Assembly: GCF_003473485.1 (NCBI RefSeq)
Contig: NC_053045.1
Location: 27,192,494-27,256,493, forward strand
Length of the DNA stretch: 64,000 nt
Source of the DNA: Medicago truncatula
Taxonomy: Eukaryota; Streptophyta; Magnoliopsida; Fabales; Fabaceae
Reading direction: 5' to 3'
A program made the position numbers and the translations under genes. Shown piece after piece: positions 35,860 to 47,436 of this stretch (positions are counted from its first letter, which is position 1; the number at the start of each line of letters is the position of its first letter). The notes under the pieces are model-generated. The model was not told the origin of the DNA. It did no database searches and saw only the letters and a list, made by a program, of their open reading frames with translations.

Positions 35860-36690
35860 ATATCCTTACTTGTGTTGTTGGATACAATGTTCCAACATGT
35901 TTTAGGCATCTCTGTAAGATGTTGGATACGATGTTCTGACATCCTGGCACGGTTCAGTGTGCGCATGAGTTCATGCCTATTTGTACACGCGCTCTTTATT
36001 ATTTAAGGAAACCATATTTCCTTATCTTCTTGACCAAACAACGCACATATCTTTTCAGAATCAGTTGTGTAATATTCCTAAAGATGTGATCATATTTTAG
36101 AAAATATTTGAAGTTGTTTTGGATGTTCCTAAAGATCCTCCTACATTTTAGGACTTTACATATTTGTCTCTGATTCTGGTTTGTAGATCAGCTGGACGAT
36201 TTGCATTTGTTCTGAAGCCCAACAAGGTTAATTGGCTCGTATTGCTTCAGTATGAAAGGAAGACATCAAGACCTAATTGATCATTCAAGACGTCATTCTA
36301 AAAAGTTTAGTTTGTAGGGTTTTGTGTCTTTGTGTGTTCTATTCTTGTATCGTGTTGATGCAAGTTTAGTTCTGTTTTATTGTGAGCCTTTCTTGTATCA
36401 TCTTGATACATGCTAAGGACTGTTTGTTGAGTTGTAAACTCGTTGTGCTACATCGAATCTTGTAAGCAAGGTCGTAGTTGTTTGTTTGAAGGTAACTTCA
36501 CCATTTGTTTGTGTTTTTAGTCTGATAATCACAAGGGCTGTGGTTGACCGTAGGATAGTGAGATGGGATCTCAGATCTAGGAGTTCCTAGGTTGAAATCT
36601 AGACGGATGGGTCCTAGGTCTTTAGTGTAAACAAGAAGTTTGTTGAGAGCTATAGAATACAGAATACACTAGTGGATTTCCTTCCTGGCT
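35860..36690. mobile_element. LTR-like retrotransposon remnant
   Basis: The texture is that of a copia LTR: repeated TGTTGGATACRATGTTC near the left, T-rich transcribed-region-like sequence with TTGTATCRTGTTGAT repeats, and ...ACTAGTGGATTTCCTTCCTGG at the right. No second LTR, primer-binding site or target duplication was found, so boundaries and family are uncertain. Confidence 0.35.
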
Positions 36691-36786
36691 TGGTAGCAAC
36701 AAAGTAGCAATAGGGTTGGAAGAGTGGTTTTTACGGATAAAAAATAAGAGTGATGGTTAATCTAATAATAAAAGTTGTTACAAGGA

Positions 36787-36866
36787 TAATATAACCTAAT
36801 AATAATAATAATAATAAAAGTTGCTACAATATAATATAACCTAATAATAATAAAATTGTTACAATG

Positions 36867-36910
<44 letters not shown>
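36787..36910. repeat. (AAT)n microsatellites
   Basis: Three blocks of AAT units, the longest ~15 units at 36866-36910, separated by a repeated GTTGYTACAATRATAAT unit. The array probably expanded from one larger tandem repeat. Confidence 0.9.
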
Positions 36911-36911
<1 letters not shown>

Positions 36912-37415
36912 GTTGTTAGAATGATAATATTGAGATTTTTTACCAAAAAAAAAAAGAATGATAATATTGAGATTTTAAATTAATTTAAGTATAATTTTGG
37001 CAATGCAATAAAATTTGAAAGAGATAATCAAACACGTCAAATTAAAAATATTTTCTCCCCTCCCTCCAAAACTCTCGAACCAAACGGACCCTAAAAGAAA
37101 TGGAGAGAGAATCCTGGTCCTAGTATATATCTAGACAATGTGTAAAGATATAAAGCTAGTCTTACTTGAACACAAATATAAATGAAATATGTTTGGGCAC
37201 ACTCACATAAATGGAGTAAAATAAATGAGAAAGAATTTAGAGCCGTTTGTTATAGCTTTTTTAAGAAGAAAAAATCACTTTTATGCATACGCTTGTTATG
37301 GCTTTTTAAAAAATCAGAATCTAAAAAAAAAATTAAATGAGAAATTGTTAAGAGTGGCTTCTCAAAAAATAGATTTTGGATAGCATTTGGGTGAGATAGA
37401 GTTAAGTGACATTGA

Positions 37416-37454
37416 TGACATTGGTCAATCACAACTTGTGATTGACCAATGTCA
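37416..37454. repeat. Perfect 39-bp palindrome
   Basis: Arms TGACATTGGTCAATCACAA and its exact inverse, around a single C. It sits ~500 bp upstream of the FAF-like start and could form a cruciform or be a foldback relic. Confidence 0.9.
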
Positions 37455-37772
37455 CCCAACTTTACGTCACCCAAGTGCTATTACAATTTTTTTTTTAAAA
37501 ACTTTTCATTCTAGAAGATATATCACAGTTATGTTATATATATTCATCCACCTCACTAGTTTGTTTTTGAGCTACGGCCACCCAATAAATGGCTTATCAA
37601 ACCGCCTATTCATCGTCGTATATGATCGGATAGGTGCCAAAAAATAACAGCCTCCTACATAATGGCATATTCCTCCAACTCATGCTATTTTCGTGTACCT
37701 TTCCCCACTTTTCTCCCATTTCAACCACCAAAACACTCATATTGTTGTTTATCTTTTCTAATCCTCTTTCGT

Positions 37773-37940
37773 ATATATGTTTTGTTTTTCTTTCTCTCTA
37801 ACCTATGAGAAAAACATCAACCCTAGATCAAAACCTAGGAATATCAATCATCGAATCCTAATATATATGTTTTGTTTTTCTTTCTCTCTAACAACATCAA
37901 CCCTAGATCAAAACCTAGGAATATCGATCATCAAATCCAA
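37773..37940 (+). repeat. Tandem duplication in the FAF-like 5' leader
   Basis: An ~85-90-bp unit (GTTTTGTTTTTCTTTCTCTC, AACATCAACCCTAGATCAAA, ACCTAGGAATATC) occurs twice in a row, ending ~20 bp before the start codon. It probably duplicates leader or core-promoter sequence. Confidence 0.85.
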
Positions 37941-37957
37941 CATATTAGCCATCGATC

Positions 37958-38698
37958 ATGTCAACATGCAGCCTTCAAAAAATATTTGAAAATCCTCCAT
38001 TGTATCCAGAAAACCCAACTATACTTCTTGATCAATCTCTTGAATCATGGAAGAACCAAATCAAACCCATACAACATTCTTCTTCTTTCACCGAGCTTTT
38101 TGGAGAACTTTATTTCAATGAAACTGTTTCTCCTAAATCATCACCGTTACCATCACCAAAATCATCTTCATCTTCATCATTTCCAGAATTAATAAACCAT
38201 GCAAACCATATTCCCAATAATAAATCTCTTGGGTTTGGGAGTGAGAATCCATTATCTAACAAAATGAAGTTATCTTTGAGTTTAAAGAGATTGAATATTT
38301 GCAAAGAGAGTCTTGGTTTTGAAAGTTCTTCAGATGAAGTTGAAGAATTCGAAGACGAAGAAGATGAAGGTTGCGACGAAAAGAATCTGGGTTTAGAAGG
38401 AAAGTGGTTATGGAAGAGTGGAAGAACAAAAAGGTTGAATGAGTACCCTCCACCAATTTCATGCATAGGGAGAAGTGGAAAGCCTTGTGTTAGGTTCAAA
38501 TCTTATAGGGAGAATGGAAGGTTTATTCTTAAACAAATACCAATACAAGATTTTCTTCATGCTCATAGAGAAGATGGAAGACTCACCTTGCATTTTATTC
38601 AGCATGATGTAGAGGAACAAAATTTCTTTGGAGATAAAGAAGATTTTGATGGGAGTGGAGAAAGTAATTCAGAGAAAGAAGAAGATTATGATTTATAA
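37958..38698 (+). CDS. FANTASTIC FOUR-like (FAF) protein
   Basis: Intronless, 246 residues. The FAF domain lies at about 163-214, with the hallmark YPPPIS, the FKSYRENGRFILKQIPI stretch and FLHAHREDGRLTLHFI. Residues 55-75 are Ser/Pro-rich, and 125-141 and 216-246 are strongly acidic. FAF proteins are plant-specific; Arabidopsis FAF2/FAF4 repress WUSCHEL and affect shoot meristem size, while FAF-like members are less understood. This one, longer than the core domain and with an acidic tail, is closer to FAF-like than to FAF1-4 (inference). The leader carries an ~88-bp tandem duplication. Just after the stop, two further units of the final coding repeat continue in the same frame, each ending in its own TAA. 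Confidence 0.9.
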   Translation: MSTCSLQKIFENPPLYPENPTILLDQSLESWKNQIKPIQHSSSFTELFGELYFNETVSPKSSPLPSPKSSSSSSFPELINHANHIPNNKSLGFGSENPLSNKMKLSLSLKRLNICKESLGFESSSDEVEEFEDEEDEGCDEKNLGLEGKWLWKSGRTKRLNEYPPPISCIGRSGKPCVRFKSYRENGRFILKQIPIQDFLHAHREDGRLTLHFIQHDVEEQNFFGDKEDFDGSGESNSEKEEDYDL

Positions 38699-38791
38699 AG
38701 TAATACAGAGGAAGAAGAACAAGAAGAAGATTGTGATGTTGGTGCATAAAGCAATATAGAGGAAGAAAATAAAATTCCGATGGTGGTGTAA
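38663..38791 (+). repeat. Stop-containing tandem repeat at the FAF-like 3' end
   Basis: Unit 1 (38663-38698) encodes SNSEKEEDYDL-stop and is the authentic C terminus. Unit 2 (38699-38749) reads SNTEEEEQEEDCDVGA-stop and unit 3 (38750-38791) reads SNIEEENKIPMVV-stop, both in the same frame. The first stop is the natural one; the later units are 3' UTR. Confidence 0.85.
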
Positions 38792-38877
38792 AATGAATTA
38801 TAGAAGAAGAAGAAGAAAGGAAAGGTTCATGAATGAACCAGTATTAAAAATATAATGCATGAACACAGCATCAACAA

Positions 38878-38948
38878 GCACCAGTGGTCTAGTGGTAGAA
38901 TAGTACCCTGCCACGGTACAGACCCGGGTTCGATTCCCGGCTGGTGCA
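38878..38948 (+). tRNA. tRNA-Gly (GCC)
   Basis: 71-nt cloverleaf. Acceptor arms GCACCAG/CTGGTGC pair perfectly; the A box is TGGTCTAGTGGTAGAA; the anticodon loop CTGCCAC carries GCC; the T arm is CCGGGTTCGATTCCCGG. A T-rich terminator (ATTTTCTTTTT) begins right after it, and a CAA-type initiation motif lies just upstream, as in plant tRNA genes. It is ~180 bp downstream of the FAF-like gene on the same strand, and appears functional. Confidence 0.97.
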
Positions 38949-40742
38949 ATATTTTCTTTTTCTCGTTTTTTTCTTTCAAATTTCTACGCGTTCGTTATTA
39001 TTGGATGAAATTAAGCAAAGGATATTTCACATTTTTCACGATGATATTATAATTTTAACAAAAAAAATTGATTTACTGATCACGTCAGGATACAGGATTT
39101 TAGTTTTTAAAAATTTAAATAAATCACTTGATAAGTTGTTTATAATAGAGAGAAAATAAACTGATTGAACAAATTTTGCAACAAAAAATATCTTATATAT
39201 TTGTATTCAAACGAATTAAATATTTATAAAAAAATGATTTTATCACGGTAAACAAATGCAAAATTGATTGAGTATTTTATAAAATCTCAAAAACTTAATC
39301 TATAACAAATGGATCATCAATCTCCGATTTCAACTTTTGTAAAAACTATATTTTGGTGAAAAAAGATTTGAAAAATTATTGCTCTATCTTTTTTTTAATG
39401 GTTAAAAATTCATCTCTTAACAAGTGGGATGTCCAGTATATTATGTAATATCCATGTCAACTGAGCTAAGCTTACGAGACATTGTTCTATCTTTCTATAC
39501 TTGAACAATATTTTTATAAATCAGGTCTCACAATCCTCTTGAGTTGGACCACATGAAAACTGATCCTTTAAGATTGCTTTTGCCTATATGATACATTTAC
39601 ATTTACATGTTCATTAACCATATGATTTTTTTAACCCTTTATCTCATATAGGTTCCTATAGACCGGTCTGATAGTTCAAAATTATTCTACTAAAAAATCT
39701 AAATCAAATTATCCTGAATAATTTATTATTTAGTGAAACTTATGAACCATTTGAGTTTTAATTTCTTTACCCTCATTGTTTAACCCTCAATTTAATCTCC
39801 TCCTACCTGTGATGATCATCAAGCAAATGAATCAAGGTGACATTTAGCCTCCCCAAAAGATGAAAAAGTGAAATATCTTCATCAATTTGATCAGAAGGAG
39901 GAGATTAAATTGATTGAGATGAAACCAATGAAGATGATGTCACTGTCACCCGCATCAGTTGAAGCTCTACTCTTTGAAATGATTTAGGTGACATACCAGT
40001 GTTTTCTTGAGGAACGAAATGTGAAAAATTATTGTAACAGAAATTAAGATTTGCAGATGAACTTGTTGCATAAGTGAATATAATCTTTAATTTAGCACTC
40101 TCACCCATATATGTATACCAATTCCAACTAAAACCCTCACTGTAAACAAAAAAGTCAGATTCAATGACCATATTAAATAGACGATTTGAAAACCCTATAT
40201 ATTTAAGTTCAAATGCTTATTACCATCACACACATTTCGGAATAAATGAAAGAAGACAACCCAGGAGAAATGGGAACATGTATCGAACCACTGTGTTTAA
40301 TACCTTCTGGAAACTTTTATACAACCACTTCAGTTGCATTATTTTACAGCAACCACCCATATCAAAAAACATGAATTTTCCTTCAACTTGTTTAAGCAAC
40401 ACAACCAGCATAGCCAAAATTAAATCACATTGAGTACCCTTCACGGTTCTTACTCAATGCCAGCTCAAGCAACATATACCAATCTCAAATTCTCTCATCA
40501 TATATAACCATTGCCAATTAATACCAAATGATTTTGATCAATCAAGTAACATAATTTTGAGGCTCGTCATGTTAAGTGACATTATGAATATACGGGTCAC
40601 ATGTAAAACATTGTAAACAAAAAAGTAATAATCCATGCTAACAGTATGATGGAATAAAGCAGAGTGGTGTGTAGTTATTTATTTTTGTGCAGCTGCTGCA
40701 ACCCAAAACGAAATTAAAAAACAAGCACCACAACTGAAATCT
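38949..40742. other. Intergenic, no gene
   Basis: AT-rich sequence between the tRNA and the IF1-like gene. It contains a SINE fragment at 39391-39484 and, toward the right, the presumed 3' UTR of the IF1-like gene (minus strand). Confidence 0.5.
39391..39484 (-). repeat. tRNA-derived SINE fragment
   Basis: On the minus strand: GTCTCGTAAGCTTAGCTCAGTTGACATGG (A-box region), then GGACATCCCACTTGTTAAGAG and TGAATTTTTAACC. This resembles legume SINEs with the AGCTTAGCTCAGTTGGTAGGGACAT head; the B box is deleted. Confidence 0.6.
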
Positions 40743-41123
40743 TCAATCCTCCTGCACTTCTGGCTTCTTTGCAGTGCCTTTAAGGTACCACCCTAAGGCC
40801 GCAAAAATTGTTATGGTGCCAGCTACGACTCCATAATTCCGGTATTTGTCACTTGAAACTTTGGGACCTGATGTATCAGAATGTCCAGAGGCACTTGGTT
40901 TGGCATCGGTTACTGAACCACCTGAACCTGCAGCTGGTGTTGCTTCTGGTTGAGGACCCTACATTAGAACATAAATGCTTAACATTAAGTTCAAGGCATG
41001 ACATCAACAGACAATGCATACTACAAGAAATAACAGTGGAAAATAAAAGTGTGATAGTTGCAAGAGACAGAAAGAGAAGAGAAATGAGAGTGAGAGCGTG
41101 AAATGTGATAAGTGGTGTGGTGG

Positions 41124-41163
<40 letters not shown>

Positions 41164-44100
41164 TAGATGATAAAGTTATGTGACAAAAAGAAAGTGTCGG
41201 GATATAAATCAGAACTCAAACAGTTTATTGACATAAGTTAGAGAAACGGAGTCTCGTACAAGTAACTCTCAATAGAAAAAACCTAGAAGTCTTTCATTTA
41301 GTAGAAATAGAAGTGGCAGAATATAATGAAATAAAATTGCTAATTTATTTGGTCCTGAAGTTAGAGTTGTAAGTATAATTAAAATGCAAACGACTTTCAT
41401 TTTATTATAACCTTAAAAGGTATATAACCCCCAAAGGTGACGAAGAAAAGGGAAGTGAAACTGCAAGTTCCAACAGTCAAAGGAGAGTGGTTATGTTAGA
41501 CCCATATCCGATTACATATACATATCATACACCAAGATTTATATCAAAAGAGTATCCTCTAGTTTTTTTAAGGAAATCATTGACCCATATGTTTGGAATA
41601 CGATTTGATAAATTTAGTATACAAAGCATGTCTTCAAGCTTCTTGTATGACCAAGTTCTTCATCATATTGTGAGAAGAATTCGAATACATGCTCATTTTG
41701 TTAGTGGTTCGGGCAAATACATAATTTGCATGATATCTTTATAGGGAAATAATATAGTTTAATATGTACAGGGGAAAAATACGTGTTCAGCATGATCACA
41801 AGTTTTCTTTTTTTTGTAAATTATAATCATCATTTATGGATAAGGTATGTCTTAATCAGATATATCGATGTCAATCATCATTTTTTTTTGTAACAATGTA
41901 CCCATGGCTCTATGTTACTTCATATCTTCATCTCATATCTATCTTGTATCATATTAAGTATAAGTATGTGGGCTTCATAGTCAGCAAACATTCATATTAT
42001 CACTCTTTATCTTGTAAATCTGCTTGTTATATCATCAGACTGCAGCTGAGGGCATCCGTTAACTGGGTACAAATTTCATTCCTAACACTAAGAGATCACA
42101 ATTAATGTGAATTTACTATATGCACAATTTCAATTTTCCTAATAAACTACTTATCTTTTTCTACATTATAGTTCAAGTTACAAGTTTGCGCTAGTTAGCC
42201 ATAAAGTGTCTGCCTTTAATATTTTATTTTTGGGATTCAAATGGGTAAATGAGTAATTCCTATATCATGTGAACACAACAATGTAGTCAATAGCACCGCT
42301 ATAGCGCGCTAGAGTGGAATAGGAGGGCAGTGGTAGGGTTTGGCGCGGCGCCATCTCCCTGTGAGCCACCTTCAGAAGTGGCAGTTGTCACGGCTGCAAA
42401 TTGTGGTCATCCTGCTATTCGCTATAGCAATCTAGAGTCACTACAGCTGTGCCAAATGGAGATGAGGAGTTGGAGATGGAAGAACAGAAGTTTGAATCCA
42501 AGTGATGAACAAGATAATATTGATGTATGTGGTGGAACTTAGAATTGAAGATGAGGCAGCCGCAGATGCGGAAGCATGATTTTGATTACTTTTAGAACTT
42601 GATTTTAATGATTTGTCATTTTGTTTGCTTTTAGGACTTGATTTTGTCATTCTGAATACTATATAATTTTGATTACATTTAGTACTTATTTGATGGGAAA
42701 TGACAAATTTGATTATAATTGTTATGTCTGTCCCTTTAATTTTATCTATTTTTCCACTTTTGAGTATTTATGTATCTTGTTGGAATTTATGCTTACTCTG
42801 TACGTTGTTTTTTAGTCTTCAAAAAAACAGTCATCCCACAATCCTCTATACCGCTATAGCATTTTTGGGGTTTGGCGCTACGCGCCGCTATCTAGGATTA
42901 AAAACATAAGAACAAACAAAACAGATAATGCTTCCGATTCATCATTTTTCCACCCACAAAAACTGATAAAAATTTCTCCATCAGAAAACTAAGTGTAGGA
43001 TAATATTGGGTTAATAAATGACAACCCAAAGGTTAAGTACTTTCAAGTTCATCATATACCGCAGTGCAATTGAAAAAGATTAAAAGAATAAGAGATGAAA
43101 TTTGAGGGCATACCTTGCGAGCAAGCTTCTCCAACTTCTCTTGCTCAGCTTTCTGCAATATAGAAAATAAGTAAGCACCACAAATGGAACCAGCAAGCAC
43201 AGACCTTAAATGATGTAGACAAACTCTACAAAATTAAGCTAAAATATTTCTCTACAACGATTGAGTTAATTAGCAAAGGATATAGATCAATACTTTTAAC
43301 CTTCATATTTATACAAGCATGTACGTTAATTGTTGAGCAGCAATCTACTTTCTAGGCAGGCCGTGAACTAACAAACTAACAGACATGAAAGTAAACAAAT
43401 AATTGTTTCCTTTTGTTAGAAATTAGAAGAACCCAAGGACTTTGGCTAAAGCTATTTCTTAGAATTTGTGGTTGGGCCTAACACAGCCCTACAAAACGTT
43501 AATCTGTTGAGCCGCAATCTACTTTCTAAGCAGGTCGTGAACTAACAAACATGAAAGTAAACAAATAATTGTTTCCTTTTGTTAGAAATTAGAAGAACCT
43601 AAGGACTTTGGCTGGTTGGGTCTAACACAGCCCTAAAAACGGGCTTGTAAGGTGAGGGTTGCCCATTCTTTATTATAAACACTACACAGGCCATATCTAT
43701 AAGTAATGTGGGACTAAATCCACCCTTCAAACCTGAAGGCTGCAATTAGGAAACTATGGGCAGACTGCAATGTAGGCAGCAGCACTATTTACACTATTCC
43801 AGTGTGTTAGCCATAGCCAAAACAAAATCATTTGAAACAAATCAAAAAGTTAACTGCATAAAAAAGGAAGTATGATTTTAATTTCTCCTGAACATGCACA
43901 GAGGATGCAGAGTGGTCTATGCTAAAATAACTGTCCATCACATTTCCATTTTAAAAAATATTGTTATTTGCAATATTTGCACAAGCAATGGTATCCATTT
44001 TGGAAAATTACACTCTGACTGCATTAAAAATTCATCATACCAGAGAACATACATACAGCTCAGTTCATAGTCCATATGCACTTTTTTAACCATTAGAATG

Positions 44101-44601
44101 ACAGAGAATCCGGAACATGCAATGGTATTTATGTCCCCAATTACAAATAAAACACCTCAAGTATAACACACTTGTGAAGCATTGACATAGACACAGATAC
44201 CAGACACAACACATAATAATTCGAGAAAATTAATTAATTAATTGAATGTAATCGCATGTGTCAGTGTCGCACATGCCTTTGATCAGAGGTGTCAGGACTA
44301 CAAAGATACCCACACTATTAGTATCACACCACATGCAAGAAAATATGAAGGAAACAAATCAATTACAATACGAGCACAAAAAAGGCTCTGAAGGCACTCT
44401 GTTACACCAAAACTTTCAACCGATAGCAATTACGAAAAATATAAAACAAAACAGCACGAAGCAAGAATAAACTAAAGCATGCTTTGAAGTTACCTTGAAG
44501 TAAGCATTTTCCACAGCTTTTTCCTCCTCACCAAGAACTTTCCCAGAGCCACTGCTAAATAGCCTTCTAGATGCAAATCTTGCTGCCACTCGTGTTGCCA
44601 T
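40743..44601 (-). CDS. IF1-like mitochondrial ATPase-inhibitor family protein
   Basis: Three coding exons on the minus strand: 44601-44494, 43152-43114, 40958-40743; 120 residues, GT-AG and in frame. A further 5'-UTR intron spans 45001-44630. The N terminus (MATRVAARFASRRLFSSG) is an Arg/Ser-rich mitochondrial presequence. Residues ~19-49 (GKVLGEEEKAVENAYF...KLEKLARK) are a short charged helix like that of mitochondrial F1-ATPase inhibitors (IATP family). A Pro/Ala/Ser-rich linker and a hydrophobic segment at ~92-109 (NYGVVAGTITIFAALGWY) follow, and the protein ends in a charged tail. It resembles Arabidopsis At2g27730, a small mitochondrial protein of uncertain function (from memory); the membrane segment is unlike classical soluble IF1, so inhibition is not certain. 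A TATTTAAA box lies near 45105. Confidence 0.85.
41130..41159. repeat. (GA)n microsatellite
   Basis: About 15 GA units in intron 2 of the IF1-like gene. Confidence 0.95.
42285..42905. mobile_element. Possible hAT-like element in intron 2 of the IF1-like gene
   Basis: Left end carries CAATAGCACCGCTATAGCG and the right end CGCGCCGCTATCTAGGATTA; the two are imperfect inverted copies containing CCGCTATAGC. Similar ends belong to a common legume hAT MITE family. Boundaries and target duplication were not resolved. Confidence 0.45.
43331..43620. repeat. Tandem duplication in intron 1 of the IF1-like gene
   Basis: CAATCTACTTTCTARGCAGG through AAGGACTTTGGCT (about 105 bp) occurs at ~43342 and again ~170 bp downstream, with few differences. 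Confidence 0.85.
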
Positions 44602-44629
44602 TGCTGTCAGTTTTTTACTTTCTTCTCTT

Positions 44630-45001
44630 CTGTAAATAAATAAATAAATGATATAATAATAAACAGTAAATTTTGTTGCTCTTAAAGAACATACACAGTC
44701 CGGCAGCATAAACCAGTTTTACACTGACAGTGCATACCCCTTTAACTCTTAAATACTTAACAAGGAATCCAGCCACCAAAAATTCACACATATTTTACAA
44801 ACTAGATCTCATCAAGTTTCAGGGTCTAAATTAATTGATTATAAAGTAGAAATGAAATGAAATGGTAACGAGTTTAACGAAAGTGAAATTCGATGTTTAT
44901 TGTGAAATAAAAACTATAATTAAACATTTGTGTAAATTTGAGAAAGTTGTGATGCATTGATTCGAAATTTGATCGCAACATTAGAGAAAAAGAGAAATTA
45001 C
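44630..45001 (-). other. 5'-UTR intron of the IF1-like gene
   Basis: On the minus strand a donor (ATCTG|GTAATTTC, 45001) and an acceptor (TTTACAG|AAG, 44630) bound AT-rich DNA. The leader exon lies at 45002 to ~45060, and only 28 nt of leader remain between the intron and the ATG at 44601. Leader introns near the start codon often raise expression in plants. Confidence 0.7.
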
Positions 45002-45102
45002 CAGATTGTGTTGAGAGTGAGGGTTCGTAAGGAAGCAAAAGAAGTGTGGCTGAGGAAAAGATGAATTGTTCTTCGTTTCTAAACCCTTCACTTCAAGGGG
45101 TT

Positions 45103-45110
45103 CTTTAAAT
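45103..45110 (-). promoter_or_regulatory. TATA-like box of the IF1-like gene
   Basis: The minus strand reads CCGTATTTAAAGAACC, ~45 bp upstream of the likely leader exon. The CTTCACTTC-type pyrimidine start region follows. Confidence 0.45.
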
Positions 45111-45379
45111 ACGGCACCGTTTCCTAATAAATGAATAGTAATAATAATTAAAGGGTATAGCTAAACTGTGCTTTCACTAAATTTGTCTATTCTCTTTTCT
45201 TTTTTTCTTTTTTTTCAATAAATTTGTCAGTTCTTTTAACAAGTTTTTTTTTTTAAAAAACAAAATATTATTATGTTCCTTTTTACTTATTTGACATATC
45301 TAGTATTTTATCTTTCTTTTTCGTCATGGTAACAAAAAATAGTTTAGAGAAGAGATGAAATAAGTGTCAAAAGAATAAG

Positions 45380-46930
45380 TTTTTTTTTTTGTTGCATAAT
45401 GTAACAAAGCAAAAGAAAAAAAACTAAATTTATTATGCTCCCATAGAATGTGACCTAAATTTATAATCCCACGAATCCGAGATTTCTAGTAAGATAGAGG
45501 CATACACATGCAAACTTGCATTTTCCAAATTACGAATAAGTTTTACCGCTTTTAAACAGTCACTTTCACAAATGATGTTTGTAAAGTCGAGATCATAACA
45601 AGTTCAATCCCAAGTTGAATAGCACAGAGTTCCGCCAAGAGTGCATTGCCACCATTTTCAAAGTAAGTGAACCTTGTTATCCAGCTACCATCATGGCCAC
45701 AAACACTCCACCGGCTCTTAAATGCTATGTGTTAAAGAAAGTTGTCATCCATATTTATTTTGATGAGACTGTCAGGAGGTGGTTTCCAATGCAATAAAAT
45801 TTGATCCATAGATGTGTCAGAGCCCATATATTGGCAAAAAACAATGAACTTGTCATGCAATGTCTGAGTCTTTGTCAACACTTCTTGAATCTGCCAAGGA
45901 TGTGATCTTCAAAAATACTATTATTTCTCCAACACCAGGCATGCCATAAATCTAAAAGTAATAAGAACGTTAGAGTACCACAAGCCATCTGTTAGACCAA
46001 AACCATGGCATCTGTTAGGGAGAAAAAAATCGTATGTCCTCCCATTCTCAAGCGAAGCCAAAGTTCCTTGGAGTGAGGGCAGTCACGTAAGCAGTGTAAA
46101 TGATCTTCCATGGGAGATGAGCAACGGGTGCATCCTCGTGTAGCTACCATGCTGCAGTGGTGCCAACAGACATTTGTTGGAGGAGCGTTGTGTGAACAAA
46201 GCCAAATAGAATATTGTATCTTGCATGAACTTTGAGCCGCCAAATATGTTGACCTTCTGCCCCTACAATTATATCAACAAAAGAGCGCCATGTCACCATG
46301 TTGCCTCCAAAGTTTGATCTTGTATTAGTTGTAATGTTCTTTGCACCATGTTTTTCACCAAAACATGACGCAATTGTATCCTTTGCAGAATCACCATTCC
46401 TCTAAAATCGAGCTACATTAGCCCCAACAATGTAACTTCAAAATCGAACCTTATTATGTGCTTTCATAACTTTTGCCTTATCTCGAACATGCTGAAATCG
46501 TACGAATCCAAAGCGCTTACCCAATTCGTTCATCCTTTTCGAAAGGAACACATTCAAAAGAACACCGATTGTTAGAAAACTTTGACGTAAATCCTCATGT
46601 ACGATATTCTCTGGTATGTTGGTGAAATAATACGTCACAACTTTACATGTTTCATTCAATTATGAATTCTTAACAAAAATAATATCTCTGACCTTGACCC
46701 CGTGACATCTATCCATGTCGTTGAATCTGCGTCCATCCTCTTTGTCATGTCCTCAAAACACCTGTTGAGTTGCTTTCTAACGTCTCTGTCTCACCACAGA
46801 CTATGAATTCCCATTCCCCCATAGTGTTTTGCTCACCAGAGAACTCATTTTCCCCTAGTGTTCCTCATCAACGATGACCGGCCACGTGACCACCCTAAGC
46901 CGTGACTAGGGTTGACACTCTCTAGCTCGA
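45380..46930 (-). pseudogene. Internally deleted LINE (RRM, zf-RVT, RNase H pieces)
   Basis: Read on the minus strand: an RRM (VVTYYFTNIPENIVHEDLR, RFGFVRFQHVRDK; 46659-46438) of the type that heads plant L1 ORF1 proteins; then a zf-RVT domain (KIQYSIWLCSH, GCTRCSSPMEDHLHCLRDCP; ~46243-45992); then RNase H scraps (LLAELCAIQLGIEL frame); and a poly(T) at 45380-45392 marking the 3' poly(A). The endonuclease and the whole reverse transcriptase are missing. Stops and shifts occur throughout. No target duplication was identified, so the 5' limit is approximate. Confidence 0.8.
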
Positions 46931-47436
46931 ACTCTCATGTTTTTAGTTTTTTTTTTTTTTTAAATTTCATTCTTTTCATTCACACATAAAATACTTATCA
47001 ATTTTTTTTTTTTTTTAGAGGATATCAATTAGCTATTTTAAAAATATAGATAATTATTTGGACCAACCAACTATTTTTTTTTTTAAAGATAGTGTATAAA
47101 AATACTGAAATCAATAGGCCAAACATGGTTCAATCATAAACAATCTCTTCATTTATGTGCGTGAGTTTTAACAATTATTTTCAATTTTGTCTCTTTAAAA
47201 AAAATTAACTTTAACTGGAATGAATTTTGTCTTCATATTCATATTCTTTAAACTAAAAAATGAATACAAAATATGTAAAAAAAAATAAAACAAAATAACC
47301 AGAGTCCACATTTCCGAAGAAAGAACACAAAATTGAGTGAGTCAAGCACCGGAACAAGCTGAGTCTAACTCGCTTTACACACACACAACTTGCACCAGTG
47401 TGTGTGTAACGTTCACCACCGATCAGACCAAAAACC
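46931..47436. other. Upstream region of the SEC23 gene
   Basis: AT-rich, with several poly(T) runs. The last ~100 bp before the ATG are CA-rich (ACACACACAACTTGCACC) and look like a 5' leader. No clear TATA box. Confidence 0.5.

Larger units (their letters stand above)
34661..37770. other. Gene-free interval upstream of the FAF-like gene
   Basis: No gene. It contains an LTR-like remnant (~35860-36690), AAT microsatellites, the right end of a Harbinger-like MITE near 37090 (CCAAACGGACCCTAA) whose left end I could not find, and a perfect 19-bp-arm palindrome at 37416-37454. Confidence 0.5.

Noticed and set aside
4827-44601. Functional cluster for ATP synthase (two ATP23 copies plus IF1-like gene)
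   Set aside because: The genes are 27 kb or more apart, with unrelated genes between them; chance proximity is the simpler reading.
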